Shown: positions 25,251-34,523 of the stretch, in pieces | Layout of the letters: each line of letters starts with the position of its first letter | Numbering within the stretch: position 1 is the first letter of the stretch | Source of the DNA: JAGNEJ01 sp043757865 | GTDB lineage: Bacteria; Verrucomicrobiota; Verrucomicrobiia; Verrucomicrobiales; V1-33 | Assembly (NCBI GenBank): GCA_043757865.1 | Contig: JAYVOP010000235.1 | Coordinates: forward strand, 1-57,342 | Direction: 5' to 3' | DNA: 57,342 nt | Program-made: the position numbers and the translations under genes | Notes under the pieces: generated by a model | Seen by the model: only the letters and a program-made list of their open reading frames with translations | Told to the model about the DNA's origin: nothing | Database searches by the model: none

Positions 25251-26345
25251 ATGAACTTTGCTCCCGCGCCCCCCGACCCTCCGTTTCGCTTCCCTCCTGA
25301 CCATGCCTTTCTCCAGCCCTTGGTGGATACGCTGCGTCTGCATCCGAAGCGGGTGGTCTTTCCTGAGGGTGCGGACGCGCGGGTGCTGCGGGTGGCGGCA
25401 GAGTTGGTGCGGCTGGAATGTGTCTCGCCCATCCTGGTGGGGAATCGACGGGAGATCACCAGACTAGCCGCTAGCATCGGTGTGAGCATGGAGTTCATTG
25501 GCGTAGTGCAGCCGGAGGACAGCAGTGATTTCCAAGCCTATTGCGAGCGGTATCGACGCACCGAACGCGTGCGCCAACGCATCATCCGCAGTCCAGAGGA
25601 GACCATCGTCATGCCCGCTTATTTCGCAGCCATGATGGTGCAGTATGGCGCGGCGGATGCCATCGTGGGGGGGAATCAGATGATCCCGGCGGCGTTCTTC
25701 CGGGCACTCTTTCACCTCATCAAACGCCAGCCCCATTTAGATAGTGTCACCAGTTGCCTGCCCGTGCGGCTTACCCAGCGGCCAGACCTGGGAAATGGTG
25801 GCGTGCTGTTTCTGGCAGACTGTGCCGTGATCCCCACCCCCACCGTGGGGCAGTTAGCAGACATTGCCGTAGAAACGGCCAAGGTGGCGGGCCCGCTGCT
25901 GCAAGACCGCCCGCGCGTGGCCATGCTCAGCTTCTCCACCAAAGGCTCCGCGCGCACGCTCTCCACAGATAAAATGCAGGCCGCTACCCAGATGGCGCGG
26001 CTGCGTGCTAGCCAACAACTGGTGGCCATGGACGTGGATGGGGAGTTGCAGTTAGATGCCGCCATCGCCCCCAGTGCCGCTGCACGGAAATCTCCCCAAA
26101 GCTTGGTGGCAGGCCGCGCGAATGTACTCGTCTTTCCTGATCTCAATGCCAGCCACATTGCTAGCAAGATGCTGCAACACATCTGCGCTGCGGAGACCTA
26201 CGGCCAACTCCTGCTAGGACTCGCCCGCCCCGCCGCCCACGTCTCCCGTGTGGCAGAGGAAATGACCCTCTTTGGCGCAGCCGTCTGTGCCGCCTACCAA
26301 GCCGTCTCCTACCGGGAAATGATCCTACGGGAAGACTGGGACTGA
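25251..26345 (+). CDS. pta: phosphate acetyltransferase (phosphate acyltransferase family)
   Basis: The protein interconverts acetyl-CoA and acetyl phosphate if it is a true Pta. From the ATG at 25251 (MNFAPAPPDPP) it has 364 residues, normal for the short, single-domain form. The frame stays open upstream to a TTG at 25125, but that stretch lacks coding character. Motifs are RVVFPEGADARVLRVAAEL, YGAADAIVGG, ADCAVIPTPTVGQLADIA, MLSFSTKGSARTLSTDK and VFPDLNASHIASKMLQ, all family signatures. No acetate kinase gene lies nearby. Phosphate butyryltransferase is the main alternative. Confidence 0.85.
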   Translation: MNFAPAPPDPPFRFPPDHAFLQPLVDTLRLHPKRVVFPEGADARVLRVAAELVRLECVSPILVGNRREITRLAASIGVSMEFIGVVQPEDSSDFQAYCERYRRTERVRQRIIRSPEETIVMPAYFAAMMVQYGAADAIVGGNQMIPAAFFRALFHLIKRQPHLDSVTSCLPVRLTQRPDLGNGGVLFLADCAVIPTPTVGQLADIAVETAKVAGPLLQDRPRVAMLSFSTKGSARTLSTDKMQAATQMARLRASQQLVAMDVDGELQLDAAIAPSAAARKSPQSLVAGRANVLVFPDLNASHIASKMLQHICAAETYGQLLLGLARPAAHVSRVAEEMTLFGAAVCAAYQAVSYREMILREDWD

Positions 26346-26472
26346 GCCCACGCCAAGCTACCGATGCGGGAGGGGCTTCCGCCCAGGGCTTTCCAGAACT
26401 CATGCGGGCAGGTTGTTTTTCAAAAATATTTCACTGGAATTAATATTTTTTAAAGCAATAGTATCGGCTCTG

Positions 26473-27642
26473 ATGTCCCACGCTGTTACCCACGCCACTT
26501 CTACGACTACCATCGAGTTCGACTGCCAATCCTGCGCAAGCACGTTGGAGGTGCCATTGTCCTATCTGGGGGTCCGTGGCCCGTGCCCCTATTGTGGCGG
26601 GGAGGCCACGGCTCCCACTATGGACGCCTGGATAGCTGGATTGGATGGCGGACCAGCCATGGAGTTGAAAACCCGGCGGGTCACAAAGAAGAAACGCCCG
26701 CCCACCGCAGCCCCGCCGCAGCCACAGAGCGGAATGCTAAACTCGGACCCGCTTTCCCCGGACCGCATGGAAAGCCACCTGCAACGAATCAAGGATCGTT
26801 TTCGCCGCACGCGGATTCCCCGCATTGATGATTCTGGCCCCAGTCTGCCGCAGCTCTTGGGCTGGGCCACGGTGGCGCTGACGTTAGTGGCCACTGGATT
26901 TGGCTTAGCAGTGGCCTTCTACACCGTGCCGCTGAAACCACCACCACGGCAGATTGCGGTGCCTCTGGACCTCACGGTGCAAGTGGCCATGGAAAAACAG
27001 CATCAAGCCAAACTCCAGGCCCAGGCCCAGCACGATGCGCTGGATGCCGTGGCGCAGTTCTTCCACTCCGGCTCGAATACGGGCGGGCAGTTAGGAATGT
27101 ATTCCGCCAGTGGCAAAACGGAGAGCTTAGAGGCCAATCTTTTCCCCGCCGTGGAGCGGGATCTATTGACAGCTAGTAGCTGCACCCGCCGGCCCGGCAC
27201 TACGGAGTATTTAGTCACTGTGGAACCAGCGGATCAACGCGGCCCAGTCTTCATCGTAGAGCAACAACAAGGGAAGCTCCTGCTCCATGCCGATGCCTTG
27301 AAACAACAAGCTCAAGACACGCTCAATGCCTTCCTCAGCACGCCGGGAGAGGCCTCGATCATTGCCTACGTCATGGCCCAGCCATCCCACACCCAACTGC
27401 CCATCACGGGCTTGGATACGTGGCCGAAGCTGGACATCATTCCTCCATTTCCCTGTGACTCCCCTCACGAATTCATCGCCAGTGCCCACCCCGAAAGCGC
27501 CCCCGCCACGGCCATTCTGGATCGGGTGACCACGCAGCACTATACCAAGATGGTAGGCGAATTCAAATGGAGCAAGAACGCCCAGGGGCATCGCTTCGTG
27601 GAACTAGTGCGCATCATCCCTAACGCCTGGGCGAAGTTTTAG
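26473..27642 (+). CDS. hypothetical membrane protein with N-terminal zinc ribbon
   Basis: From the ATG at 26473 the product has 389 residues. It opens with two Cys pairs, FDCQSCASTLEVP and GPCPYCGGEA, that form a zinc-ribbon-like element. A basic, proline-rich linker follows, then one membrane helix (WATVALTLVATGFGLAVAFYTV, about residues 136-157), and a C-terminal region of about 220 residues with DAVAQFFHSG and TLNAFLSTPGEASIIAYVM. I do not recognise a named family. The arrangement suggests an inner-membrane protein with a cytoplasmic zinc ribbon and an extracytoplasmic domain. The frame is open upstream to 26413, but those residues look non-coding. Confidence 0.65.
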   Translation: MSHAVTHATSTTTIEFDCQSCASTLEVPLSYLGVRGPCPYCGGEATAPTMDAWIAGLDGGPAMELKTRRVTKKKRPPTAAPPQPQSGMLNSDPLSPDRMESHLQRIKDRFRRTRIPRIDDSGPSLPQLLGWATVALTLVATGFGLAVAFYTVPLKPPPRQIAVPLDLTVQVAMEKQHQAKLQAQAQHDALDAVAQFFHSGSNTGGQLGMYSASGKTESLEANLFPAVERDLLTASSCTRRPGTTEYLVTVEPADQRGPVFIVEQQQGKLLLHADALKQQAQDTLNAFLSTPGEASIIAYVMAQPSHTQLPITGLDTWPKLDIIPPFPCDSPHEFIASAHPESAPATAILDRVTTQHYTKMVGEFKWSKNAQGHRFVELVRIIPNAWAKF

Positions 27643-27661
27643 GGCGTGGCCCGCAATGGGC

Positions 27662-28120
27662 TTATTTCTTGGGCTCGAGCTTCTCATCCGCGTCGTGCTC
27701 GCAAGTGCAGTTGTATTCTTGGAAATTGCACGTCGGGCATTTGTCGCGCAGCAGCCCGGCGGGCGAAGGTAAAGAAGACGGTGGGGGTGACGGCTCGACC
27801 TAACAGGGTGCTGGTGATGAGCCCCCCACGATGACGACGGCCACGGGATGGATAATTTCTTTCCCCGGTTGATCCGCCGCGAGCACGAGCGGGATCAGCC
27901 CCATGCCCGCCGAGAGCGCGGTCGTCATCCAAGGAAATGCTGGGGCACCCCATTTGGCAGCAAAGCCCGCCGCAATGGCCAAGCCGGATGCCGCCACTAG
28001 CCAACGTTGCGCTGGGGTGATCCCGGCACTGTGATCGTGACCGTCCGCATCCGTATGCGGTGCGGGCTTTGCAGAGGGTGAGCAGCAGGTGTTAGAGATA
28101 AATTTTAGTGGTGTGTAATT
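27662..28120 (-). pseudogene. chimeric relic: P-type ATPase start + cusA tail + KCPTC-protein tail
   Basis: Read on the minus strand, three fragments are joined. First (about 28110-27930) is the N-terminal part of a heavy-metal P-type ATPase: CCSPSAKPAP, a HTDADGHDHS metal-binding stretch and a helix (WLVAASGLAIAAGFAAKWG). It runs without a break into the C-terminal end of an RND pump (about 27930-27750): ALSAGMGLIPLVLAADQPGK, then GGLITSTLLG and TPTVFFTFARRAAA, nearly the same as the tail of the pump at 35184. One G is missing from the run near 27827, which shifts the frame. The last part (27750-27662) is KCPTCNFQEYNCTCEHD, matching the C terminus of the protein at 34524. It represents the leftovers of another metal-resistance locus. 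Confidence 0.8.
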
Positions 28121-28121
28121 T

Positions 28122-29324
28122 TCAAGAAATCGGGGTGGGTGAACAGAATTGGGAGACCCAAACGGGCAGAGAAATGGCTGCAATAAGAGCCGCAAAAATC
28201 CCCGCTGTGGGAGCGAATCCGAGGGCGGTCGTCAGCAGGCCAGCCAGCGGATAGGTCAGCCCCCAGCCCGCATGACTCAGGGCAAAATGAGCCGCGTAAA
28301 CATGAGATCGCTCCGCGCCATCGCTATTGGCTGCGAGCAGCTCGCTGCCCCGGATGCCTAGAATACTGTAACTCATGCCGATGAACCACCACGCGATGCA
28401 GAGCGTGATGAACTGAGGCATTACCGCCACGGAGATCAAGGCTGCCAGCATGACAGGAGCACAAGCGGTGACGGAAACATTCCTCCAGCATGGTGGAAAT
28501 TTGCCGTAGAGTAATGCCGCACAGACAGAGCCAATTCCAAACGCTGCCATTACCCAAGCGTAGTCGGAATCGCTCCGGTGGAGGTCGTTTTTGACGAAAT
28601 CCACCGTGGCCACTATCACGAATGCCCCGCCAATGCTCGTCTGAAATGCGAGGAAAAGAGACTCCCGCAATGGTGCCCGCTGGAACATAGCGGCCAGACC
28701 GTGCCGCACCGACGTAGGGGCTTTCTTCTCCGCCGTGGTGACTTCAATCGCCAGACGCGGCAGCCCAAAAAGCAAGGCGGCACTGGCCAAGAAGGTGAAG
28801 GCATCCACCACGAAATTTCCTCGAAACCCCACCATCGCGATGACCAATGCCGCCAACGATGGCCCGAGGATGTTAGCGGCATCGTAGGCCACGGAGCCGA
28901 CCGCCAAGGCTTTGGGATATTGCTCTGCGCTGACCACGCCGGGGATCACGGCACGATAAATGGGCGTGAAGATGGCGGAGCCAAAATTTAACAACACCGC
29001 CAGCCCATAAATCTGCCAAACGGAATCCGCAAAAAAGAACCCGATCACCACCGCTGCGCGCATCAGGTCCGCAGCCACCATCAACCGGCGTGCCCCGTAG
29101 TGATCCGCTAATTTCCCTGCCCACGGAGAGCAGAAGACAATGACCACAATGCGAATGGCCAACGTAATGCCCAACACTGTGGACGCCGAAGCGCCTACCA
29201 ACTGATGCGCCAACAACCCCAACGCCAGCGAGGAAAGACCACTGCCCACTAGGCTCAACGCATGAGCCCAGAAAAGCTGCTGAAACGCCCGATGACGCCA
29301 GAGTGAGTGAGATGGAGTATTCAT
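28122..29324 (-). CDS. MFS exporter (EntS-like, MFS_3 type)
   Basis: A 400-residue major facilitator with about 12 hydrophobic helices. The start HSLWRHRAFQQLFWAHALSLVGSGLSSLALG and the cytoplasmic-loop motif SPWAGKLADHYGARRLMVAADLMRA are typical of the enterobactin-exporter-like group. ATG overlaps the stop of the RND pump gene by four bases, so it belongs to the same operon. The substrate could be a metal chelate or a drug; context favours a metal-related role, but that is inference. The stop is directly followed by the chimeric relic. Confidence 0.85.
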   Translation of the reverse strand: MNTPSHSLWRHRAFQQLFWAHALSLVGSGLSSLALGLLAHQLVGASASTVLGITLAIRIVVIVFCSPWAGKLADHYGARRLMVAADLMRAAVVIGFFFADSVWQIYGLAVLLNFGSAIFTPIYRAVIPGVVSAEQYPKALAVGSVAYDAANILGPSLAALVIAMVGFRGNFVVDAFTFLASAALLFGLPRLAIEVTTAEKKAPTSVRHGLAAMFQRAPLRESLFLAFQTSIGGAFVIVATVDFVKNDLHRSDSDYAWVMAAFGIGSVCAALLYGKFPPCWRNVSVTACAPVMLAALISVAVMPQFITLCIAWWFIGMSYSILGIRGSELLAANSDGAERSHVYAAHFALSHAGWGLTYPLAGLLTTALGFAPTAGIFAALIAAISLPVWVSQFCSPTPIS

Positions 29325-32300
29325 GGTGCGGCTGTGGTTAGGGGTGTGGCAGTGCGTTCTTTTTCAAACCAATCATACAACAACGGCAACAGCACTAACG
29401 TGAGGAAGGTGGAACTGAGGATACCGCCGATGACTACGGTGGCCAGCGGGCGTTGCACTTCAGCTCCGGCTCCAGTGGCGATGGCCATGGGGACGAAGCC
29501 GAGGCTCGCAACGAGTGCTGTCATAAGCACGGGGCGCAGGCGGGTGAGGGAGCCTTCTAGCACGGCCTCGCGCTTGCTGCGGCCTTCTTCGCGCAGTTGA
29601 TTGAAGTAGGAAATCATCATCAGGCCATTGAGCACAGCCACACCACTCAACGCAATAAATCCCACCGCCGCTGTAATGCTGAAAGGCATGTCCCGCAGCC
29701 ACAGCGCGCCCACTCCTCCAGTAACGGCTAGAGGGATGCCGCTGTAAATGATAGCCGCCTGCCGCAAGCTACTGAAGGCGATGAAGATAAGGATGAAGAT
29801 GAGCACTAGGGCCGTGGGCACCACGATGGCAAGCCGTTGACGCGCCTGTTGCAGGTTTTCAAACTGGCCTCCGAATTGCACGATGTAGCCTTCCGGCAAT
29901 TTCACTTCGGCTTTGATGCGGGCCTCAGCTTCGTTGACGTAGCCTTCCACATCGCGTCCGCCCAGGTTCACCATCAGCGCAGCGCGGCGTTGGCCGTCGT
30001 CGCGTTGGATGGGTTCCACCACTTTGATGGTTTTGAAATCTACCACTTTGCCAAATGGCACCATGCCATGTTCGCCCACACGCAGGGGCAGTTGCTTGAT
30101 TTGCTCATCGTCGGCTCGCAGGGATTCGGGCATTTTGACGAGGATGTCGCGACGGCGGTTGCCATCGTAGGCGGCACCCACCACTTCACCGGCTAGGGCG
30201 GCGGTTACGGCTCCATTTACTTCAGCGCCTTGCAGGTTGTAGCGTTGCAGGGCATCGCGCTTGGCCGTGATTTCTAGCTGTGGAGTGCGACCATCGGTCT
30301 CAAATTCGACTTGAGCCGCACCGGGCGTGGATTCTAAAATACCTTTGACTTGCTCGCCCAGTTTTTCCAATTCGTCGTAGTCGTTACCATAAATTTTCAC
30401 AGCAATCTCGGCCTTGGTGCCCTCCAGCATTTCGTTGAATCGCATCTCGATGGGTTGCGCAAAAAGAATGTCGTATTCCGGATTCAGTTTCTTGAGTTCC
30501 GCTTCGATCTGTTCGCGCAGTTCCGCTTTATTGGCCGGGCGTCCGGCGGTTTTGGGCCATTCGTCCATGGGCTTGTAAAAGATGTAAACATCGCTCTCGT
30601 TGGGCGGCATGGGATCGGAGGCGATGGCGCTGGTGCCAATCCGTGAGAAGATGCGGGTAATCTCGGGAAATGCTTTCAATAACATGTTTTCCACTTCAAT
30701 GTCCGTCTTCAATGACTCCTCCATGCTCATGCCCACGGGCTTGTAGAGCATGGAGGTGATGGAGCCCTCATCCAACTTGGGCACAAAGTTAGCGCCCAAG
30801 TGATTGAATAACATCACCGACCCCGCAAACAGCGCGACGGCTCCGGCAGCCACGAGCCAGCGCAGCCTGAGGGCGAGGTGCAGCACTGGTTCATAGACGC
30901 TCTTGGCGGCACGGATGGCGAAATTATCTTTCTCCGAAATCTTCCCGCGCAAGAGGAACGAACAGAGCACGGGCATGAGGGTGAGCGAAAGCAGCAATGC
31001 CCCGGTGAGCGCTAGCATAACGGTGATGGCCATGGGGTGAAACATTTTACCCTCAATGCCAGTGAGAGCGAGGATGGGAATGTAAACAATGGTGATGATG
31101 AGCACGCCAAAGAACATAGGACTGCCCACCTGTTTGCTAGCGGCTAGCACGGTGTGGTTCCGTTCCTCGAATGTGAGCGTGCGCCCGAGTTGGTGTTGTT
31201 TATGAGCCAACTGGCGGACGATATTTTCCACCATGACCACCGCACCATCGATAATGAGTCCGAAGTCCACCGCCCCCAGTGACATCAGGTTTCCCGACAC
31301 TCCACCTTTGAGCATTCCGGTGAGGGCGAACAGAAACGAGAGTGGAATGGCACATGCGACAATGAGGGCCGCGCGGACATTTCCTAGCAAGAGCATAAGC
31401 ACAGCGACGACGAGCACCGCACCTTCAAAGAGGTTTTTTTTCACAGTGCCAGTGGTGCGATCGATCAAAAGCGAACGGTCATACTGGCCTTGGATTTCCA
31501 CGCCTTCTGGGAGCTTGGTTTGAATCTCCGCGATACGCTTTTTGACCCGCCCTGCCACCTCGCGGCTGTTCTCGCCAGCGAGCATGAGAGTGGTGCCGAT
31601 AATGGTTTCTTGGCCATTGAGCGTGGCCGCTCCGGTGCGGAATTTGGTGCCGATCTTTACCTCCGCCACATCCTTTACTAGCAACGGCTGCACGGCGGAG
31701 CCGAACTTGATAGGGAGATTTGCTAACTCCTCCACGGTGGTGACACGGGTGATGGCGCGGATGGTGAGTTGCTCCCCCTCACGGCTGACGATGCCCCCGC
31801 CTGCGTTCTCCACGTTCTTGGCTATGAGTGCAGACAGCTCGCTAAAGGTCAGCCCCGCGTTGGTCAGAGCCTCTGGCTTGGGCTCGATGATGAACTGTTT
31901 CACATAGCCGCCCGTGCCGTTGATCTCAGCAATCCCAGGCACGGTGCGCAAAAGTGGCTTAATGACGTATTCCTGAATTTCGCTGAGTTCGATGAGTTGA
32001 TCCAGCTCCTGCGCAGGCTTGTGCTGGGCATCGGCACGGTAGCTAACGGAATAGTAAAAAATTTCACCCAAGCCAGTGCTGATGGGAGCTAGCTTTGGCG
32101 AGGTGCCGGGAGGAAGCTGATCCAGCACGCCTTGCAGGCGCTCTGCCACCAGTTGTCGGCAGCGATAGATGTCCGCGTCATCATCAAAATCTAGCGTGAC
32201 CTGCGAGAGGCCAAACTTTGTCAGCGATCTCATTTCCCGCACGCCCGGCAGGCCCGCTAGTTCCATTTCAATGGGGCGGGTGACGAGTTTTTCGGATTCT

Positions 32301-32476
32301 TCCCCAGCCAGCGCGGCCACCTCGGTATTGATCTGCACCTGCACGCCAGTAATGTCCGGCACGGCATCGATGGGCAGATGCACCGCCGACCACAGGCCCG
32401 CTCCTAGCAGCCCTACCGCCATCAGCAGCACTAGCGCACGCTGGCGGAGTGAAAATTCAAGGATCTGGTTAATCAT
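29321..32476 (-). CDS. CzcA-type heavy-metal RND efflux pump
   Basis: An inner-membrane proton-driven pump, 1051 residues, normal for the HME-RND family. The fourth-helix motif DFGLIIDGAVVMVEN places Asp404, Asp410 and Glu417 as the proton-relay acids, as in the divalent-cation exporter CzcA. Other family segments are LPIDAVPDITGVQVQINT near residue 33 and GLIIDGA. It overlaps the outer-membrane channel gene by four bases upstream and the MFS gene by four bases downstream. Unlike the second pump locus, no adaptor (CzcB/CusB-like) gene is present in the operon. Metal specificity (Co, Zn, Cd or other) is only suggested by the motif. Confidence 0.93.
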   Translation of the reverse strand: MINQILEFSLRQRALVLLMAVGLLGAGLWSAVHLPIDAVPDITGVQVQINTEVAALAGEESEKLVTRPIEMELAGLPGVREMRSLTKFGLSQVTLDFDDDADIYRCRQLVAERLQGVLDQLPPGTSPKLAPISTGLGEIFYYSVSYRADAQHKPAQELDQLIELSEIQEYVIKPLLRTVPGIAEINGTGGYVKQFIIEPKPEALTNAGLTFSELSALIAKNVENAGGGIVSREGEQLTIRAITRVTTVEELANLPIKFGSAVQPLLVKDVAEVKIGTKFRTGAATLNGQETIIGTTLMLAGENSREVAGRVKKRIAEIQTKLPEGVEIQGQYDRSLLIDRTTGTVKKNLFEGAVLVVAVLMLLLGNVRAALIVACAIPLSFLFALTGMLKGGVSGNLMSLGAVDFGLIIDGAVVMVENIVRQLAHKQHQLGRTLTFEERNHTVLAASKQVGSPMFFGVLIITIVYIPILALTGIEGKMFHPMAITVMLALTGALLLSLTLMPVLCSFLLRGKISEKDNFAIRAAKSVYEPVLHLALRLRWLVAAGAVALFAGSVMLFNHLGANFVPKLDEGSITSMLYKPVGMSMEESLKTDIEVENMLLKAFPEITRIFSRIGTSAIASDPMPPNESDVYIFYKPMDEWPKTAGRPANKAELREQIEAELKKLNPEYDILFAQPIEMRFNEMLEGTKAEIAVKIYGNDYDELEKLGEQVKGILESTPGAAQVEFETDGRTPQLEITAKRDALQRYNLQGAEVNGAVTAALAGEVVGAAYDGNRRRDILVKMPESLRADDEQIKQLPLRVGEHGMVPFGKVVDFKTIKVVEPIQRDDGQRRAALMVNLGGRDVEGYVNEAEARIKAEVKLPEGYIVQFGGQFENLQQARQRLAIVVPTALVLIFILIFIAFSSLRQAAIIYSGIPLAVTGGVGALWLRDMPFSITAAVGFIALSGVAVLNGLMMISYFNQLREEGRSKREAVLEGSLTRLRPVLMTALVASLGFVPMAIATGAGAEVQRPLATVVIGGILSSTFLTLVLLPLLYDWFEKERTATPLTTAAP

Positions 32477-33717
32477 TTCGCGAAGGCCTTTCCGGTTAGC
32501 AATTCTAGTTGTTGGCGATGTTCAAACGCATCCGCTTGAGCCCCGAACATGGCGTCCAGCGCATCCAGGTAGGACCGCTGCATCTCCATATAGATGGCCA
32601 CTGGCACCGCACCTAGCCGATAGTGGCGATCTGCCAATTCTGCGGCCTCACGGAATCGGGCCACGGTGTCCGGCTGCCAGGCGGAGATTTCCTCTAGCAG
32701 CTTACGGTAGGCAGCGGCACGGGTGGCTACTTCGCGCTCCAACTCACGTTTGGTCATGCCCAGGGCGGCCTCCGCCTGCATCTGGCGGGCTTTGGCGGCA
32801 TCTATGTTGCCCTCATTTTTATGCCACAGCGGCAACGGAATGGACAAGCTGAGGCCGATCTCCGTCTGCTTATCACTGGCCTTTTCCCCCGCTACATACG
32901 GAGCCACGGTCACGCTGGGCATCCGTTCGTTTTCCGTCAGGCGCACCGCAAACCCTTGTTGGTTCAGCTCCACCACACGCCGCCGCACTGCGAAATTTTG
33001 TTTCCACGCAGAGGTTAGAAGCACGCCGTCGTTGGGCGCGGGCGGCAGGGCCACCTTGGGCGTTGCGATCTCCACAGCGCTGTCCAATGGCTGGCCGGTG
33101 AGTTGATTCAACTCCACCCGCGCCTTCTGCAACTCCTGCGCGGCTTGGCTGGCGCGACGCGTGAGAGACAACACGTTGGCCTCCAAAATGCGGGCCTCTA
33201 ACTGCGGCGTTGGCCCGGTGTCATCGCGTTGCACCAGCACGGAGAGCACTTCTTGGAACCGCTTGGCTGCGGCCTTGGCAGCAGTTTCTTTTTCTTGCGA
33301 GGCAGCAACCAGAAACGCCAGTGACCGCACCTTGGCCGAGAGCGCTGTTTTGAATTCATCCAGCCCCAGTTCTGCCAGATCAATCTGGCGATCCGCCACC
33401 GCCTTGCGCAACGCCAACCGCCCCGGCCACTCGAATATCTGCGAAACCGAAACGGACCACGCGGCCCCATTGCCCAGCCCCGCGCCATTCAAGTCCCGCA
33501 CCCGCTTGCCGCCGCCCTGCACGGCCACATCGGGATTGGCGATTTGCCCAGCGGTCTTGCGACCGCCTCTGGCAGCAGCGATCTCAGCCTCGAAGTAGGC
33601 GATCTCAGGATTTTTGGCGACCGCCTGAGCGGCCAGAGCATCGAGCGATAACGGCTCGGCACTCAACGATGCCATGGAAATAATTAGCGAAAAGGTAGTA
33701 AGAAATTGGAAATTCAT
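32473..33717 (-). CDS. TolC/CzcC-family outer-membrane efflux channel
   Basis: The start at 33717 (MNFQFLTTFSLIISMASLSAEP) gives a clean signal peptide and 414 residues; the frame stays open further upstream but is not credible there. LSLDALAAQAVAKNPEIAYFEAEI is the characteristic first helix of the channel family. Repeated long coiled helices follow, with SIPLPLWHKNEGNIDAAKARQ in the second half, as in CzcC-like proteins. It would form the outer-membrane exit duct for the pump encoded next, whose start codon it overlaps (ATGA). Confidence 0.9.
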   Translation of the reverse strand: MNFQFLTTFSLIISMASLSAEPLSLDALAAQAVAKNPEIAYFEAEIAAARGGRKTAGQIANPDVAVQGGGKRVRDLNGAGLGNGAAWSVSVSQIFEWPGRLALRKAVADRQIDLAELGLDEFKTALSAKVRSLAFLVAASQEKETAAKAAAKRFQEVLSVLVQRDDTGPTPQLEARILEANVLSLTRRASQAAQELQKARVELNQLTGQPLDSAVEIATPKVALPPAPNDGVLLTSAWKQNFAVRRRVVELNQQGFAVRLTENERMPSVTVAPYVAGEKASDKQTEIGLSLSIPLPLWHKNEGNIDAAKARQMQAEAALGMTKRELEREVATRAAAYRKLLEEISAWQPDTVARFREAAELADRHYRLGAVPVAIYMEMQRSYLDALDAMFGAQADAFEHRQQLELLTGKAFAK

Positions 33718-33839
33718 AAAGATAGGATGGATAGGAAATAGTGGGTGCCCCGCGACAGGCTGGAGCAATCCCAAGAAAACAATGCCCCACGCTGCGAGCA
33801 ACGCAGCGCACCTGGACACGAAACCGAACGGTCTCCCTT

Positions 33840-34346
33840 CTATACCATCATCACCGTGGCCCGCAGGATGCGGTGCCAAGCCAACGGATCCCAAGGCGGC
33901 GGACGGCCCGCCACGCCACGGTCAATGCCCTCACCCATGCAAGTGAGCGGCATTTCATTGCTATGAATATACGAAACCTCTACGCACGCGGCCACAGTGA
34001 AGACCACTGCCGTCGGCTCCCAAGAAGATAATTTTGAACTGCCCAACGCCAAAACATGATCAGGGTGAGCATGCACAGTGGAGAGACTGGCAATGATCGT
34101 GGAATCCTCCTCGTCATCATCCTCTGCGTCGTGATCAGAGTCTTCGTGAAAATGATCCTTCACTGAATGGCTCAGCGTCACCACCAAAAAATCCCCATTT
34201 GCCACCACACGCATCGCGTGGTGATGCCCATCATGATCCCACATTCCTGCCCCGCCCTGCATCAACCACTGGACACCCAGCAGTTGCGAACAAATCGCCA
34301 TGAAGACGACGAGGCAGGTTAGCAATTTTTTGATAGGAGAAAACAT
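33840..34346 (-). CDS. His/Asp-rich exported protein heading efflux operon 1
   Basis: A 168-residue protein with an N-terminal hydrophobic signal or anchor (LLTCLVVFMAICSQLLG). It has two metal-binding-like stretches, WDHDGHHHAM and HEDSDHDAEDDDEED, and a C terminus ending LRATVMMV. It lies 122 bases upstream of the channel gene on the same strand. A protein of the same layout heads the second efflux operon (40821), which supports a shared function. I do not recognise a named family; periplasmic metal binding or sensing is inferred from composition. Confidence 0.6.
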   Translation of the reverse strand: MFSPIKKLLTCLVVFMAICSQLLGVQWLMQGGAGMWDHDGHHHAMRVVANGDFLVVTLSHSVKDHFHEDSDHDAEDDDEEDSTIIASLSTVHAHPDHVLALGSSKLSSWEPTAVVFTVAACVEVSYIHSNEMPLTCMGEGIDRGVAGRPPPWDPLAWHRILRATVMMV

Positions 34347-34423
34347 AGGGGAGAAAACTAGGTGGAATCAGGTGATGAGCCTGCCCTGGACACATATCAA
34401 GCAGGACGGCCTCCGTATTTGCA

Positions 34424-34429
34424 AATTAT
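34424..34429 (-). promoter_or_regulatory. TATAAT -10-like box upstream of operon 1
   Basis: On the minus strand, a perfect TATAAT lies about 78 bases before the ATG of the His/Asp-rich gene, in an AT-rich stretch. No clear -35 box lies at 16-18 bases; TTGTGG occurs 11 bases upstream. A regulator-dependent promoter is possible. Confidence 0.3.
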
Positions 34430-34523
34430 AAATTTTTTTGCCCACAATTAGTCGGGCGCGCCACCCGCAGTGCCACCCTCGCTGACGGCAGCGCGGGGGC
34501 AGGAGGAGCGCTATACTCAAAGA

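Noticed and set aside
32169..32852. A 227-codon plus-strand frame over the start of the CzcA-type gene
   Set aside because: It is antisense to two well-supported efflux genes and its product is Ser/Arg/Pro-rich shadow sequence.
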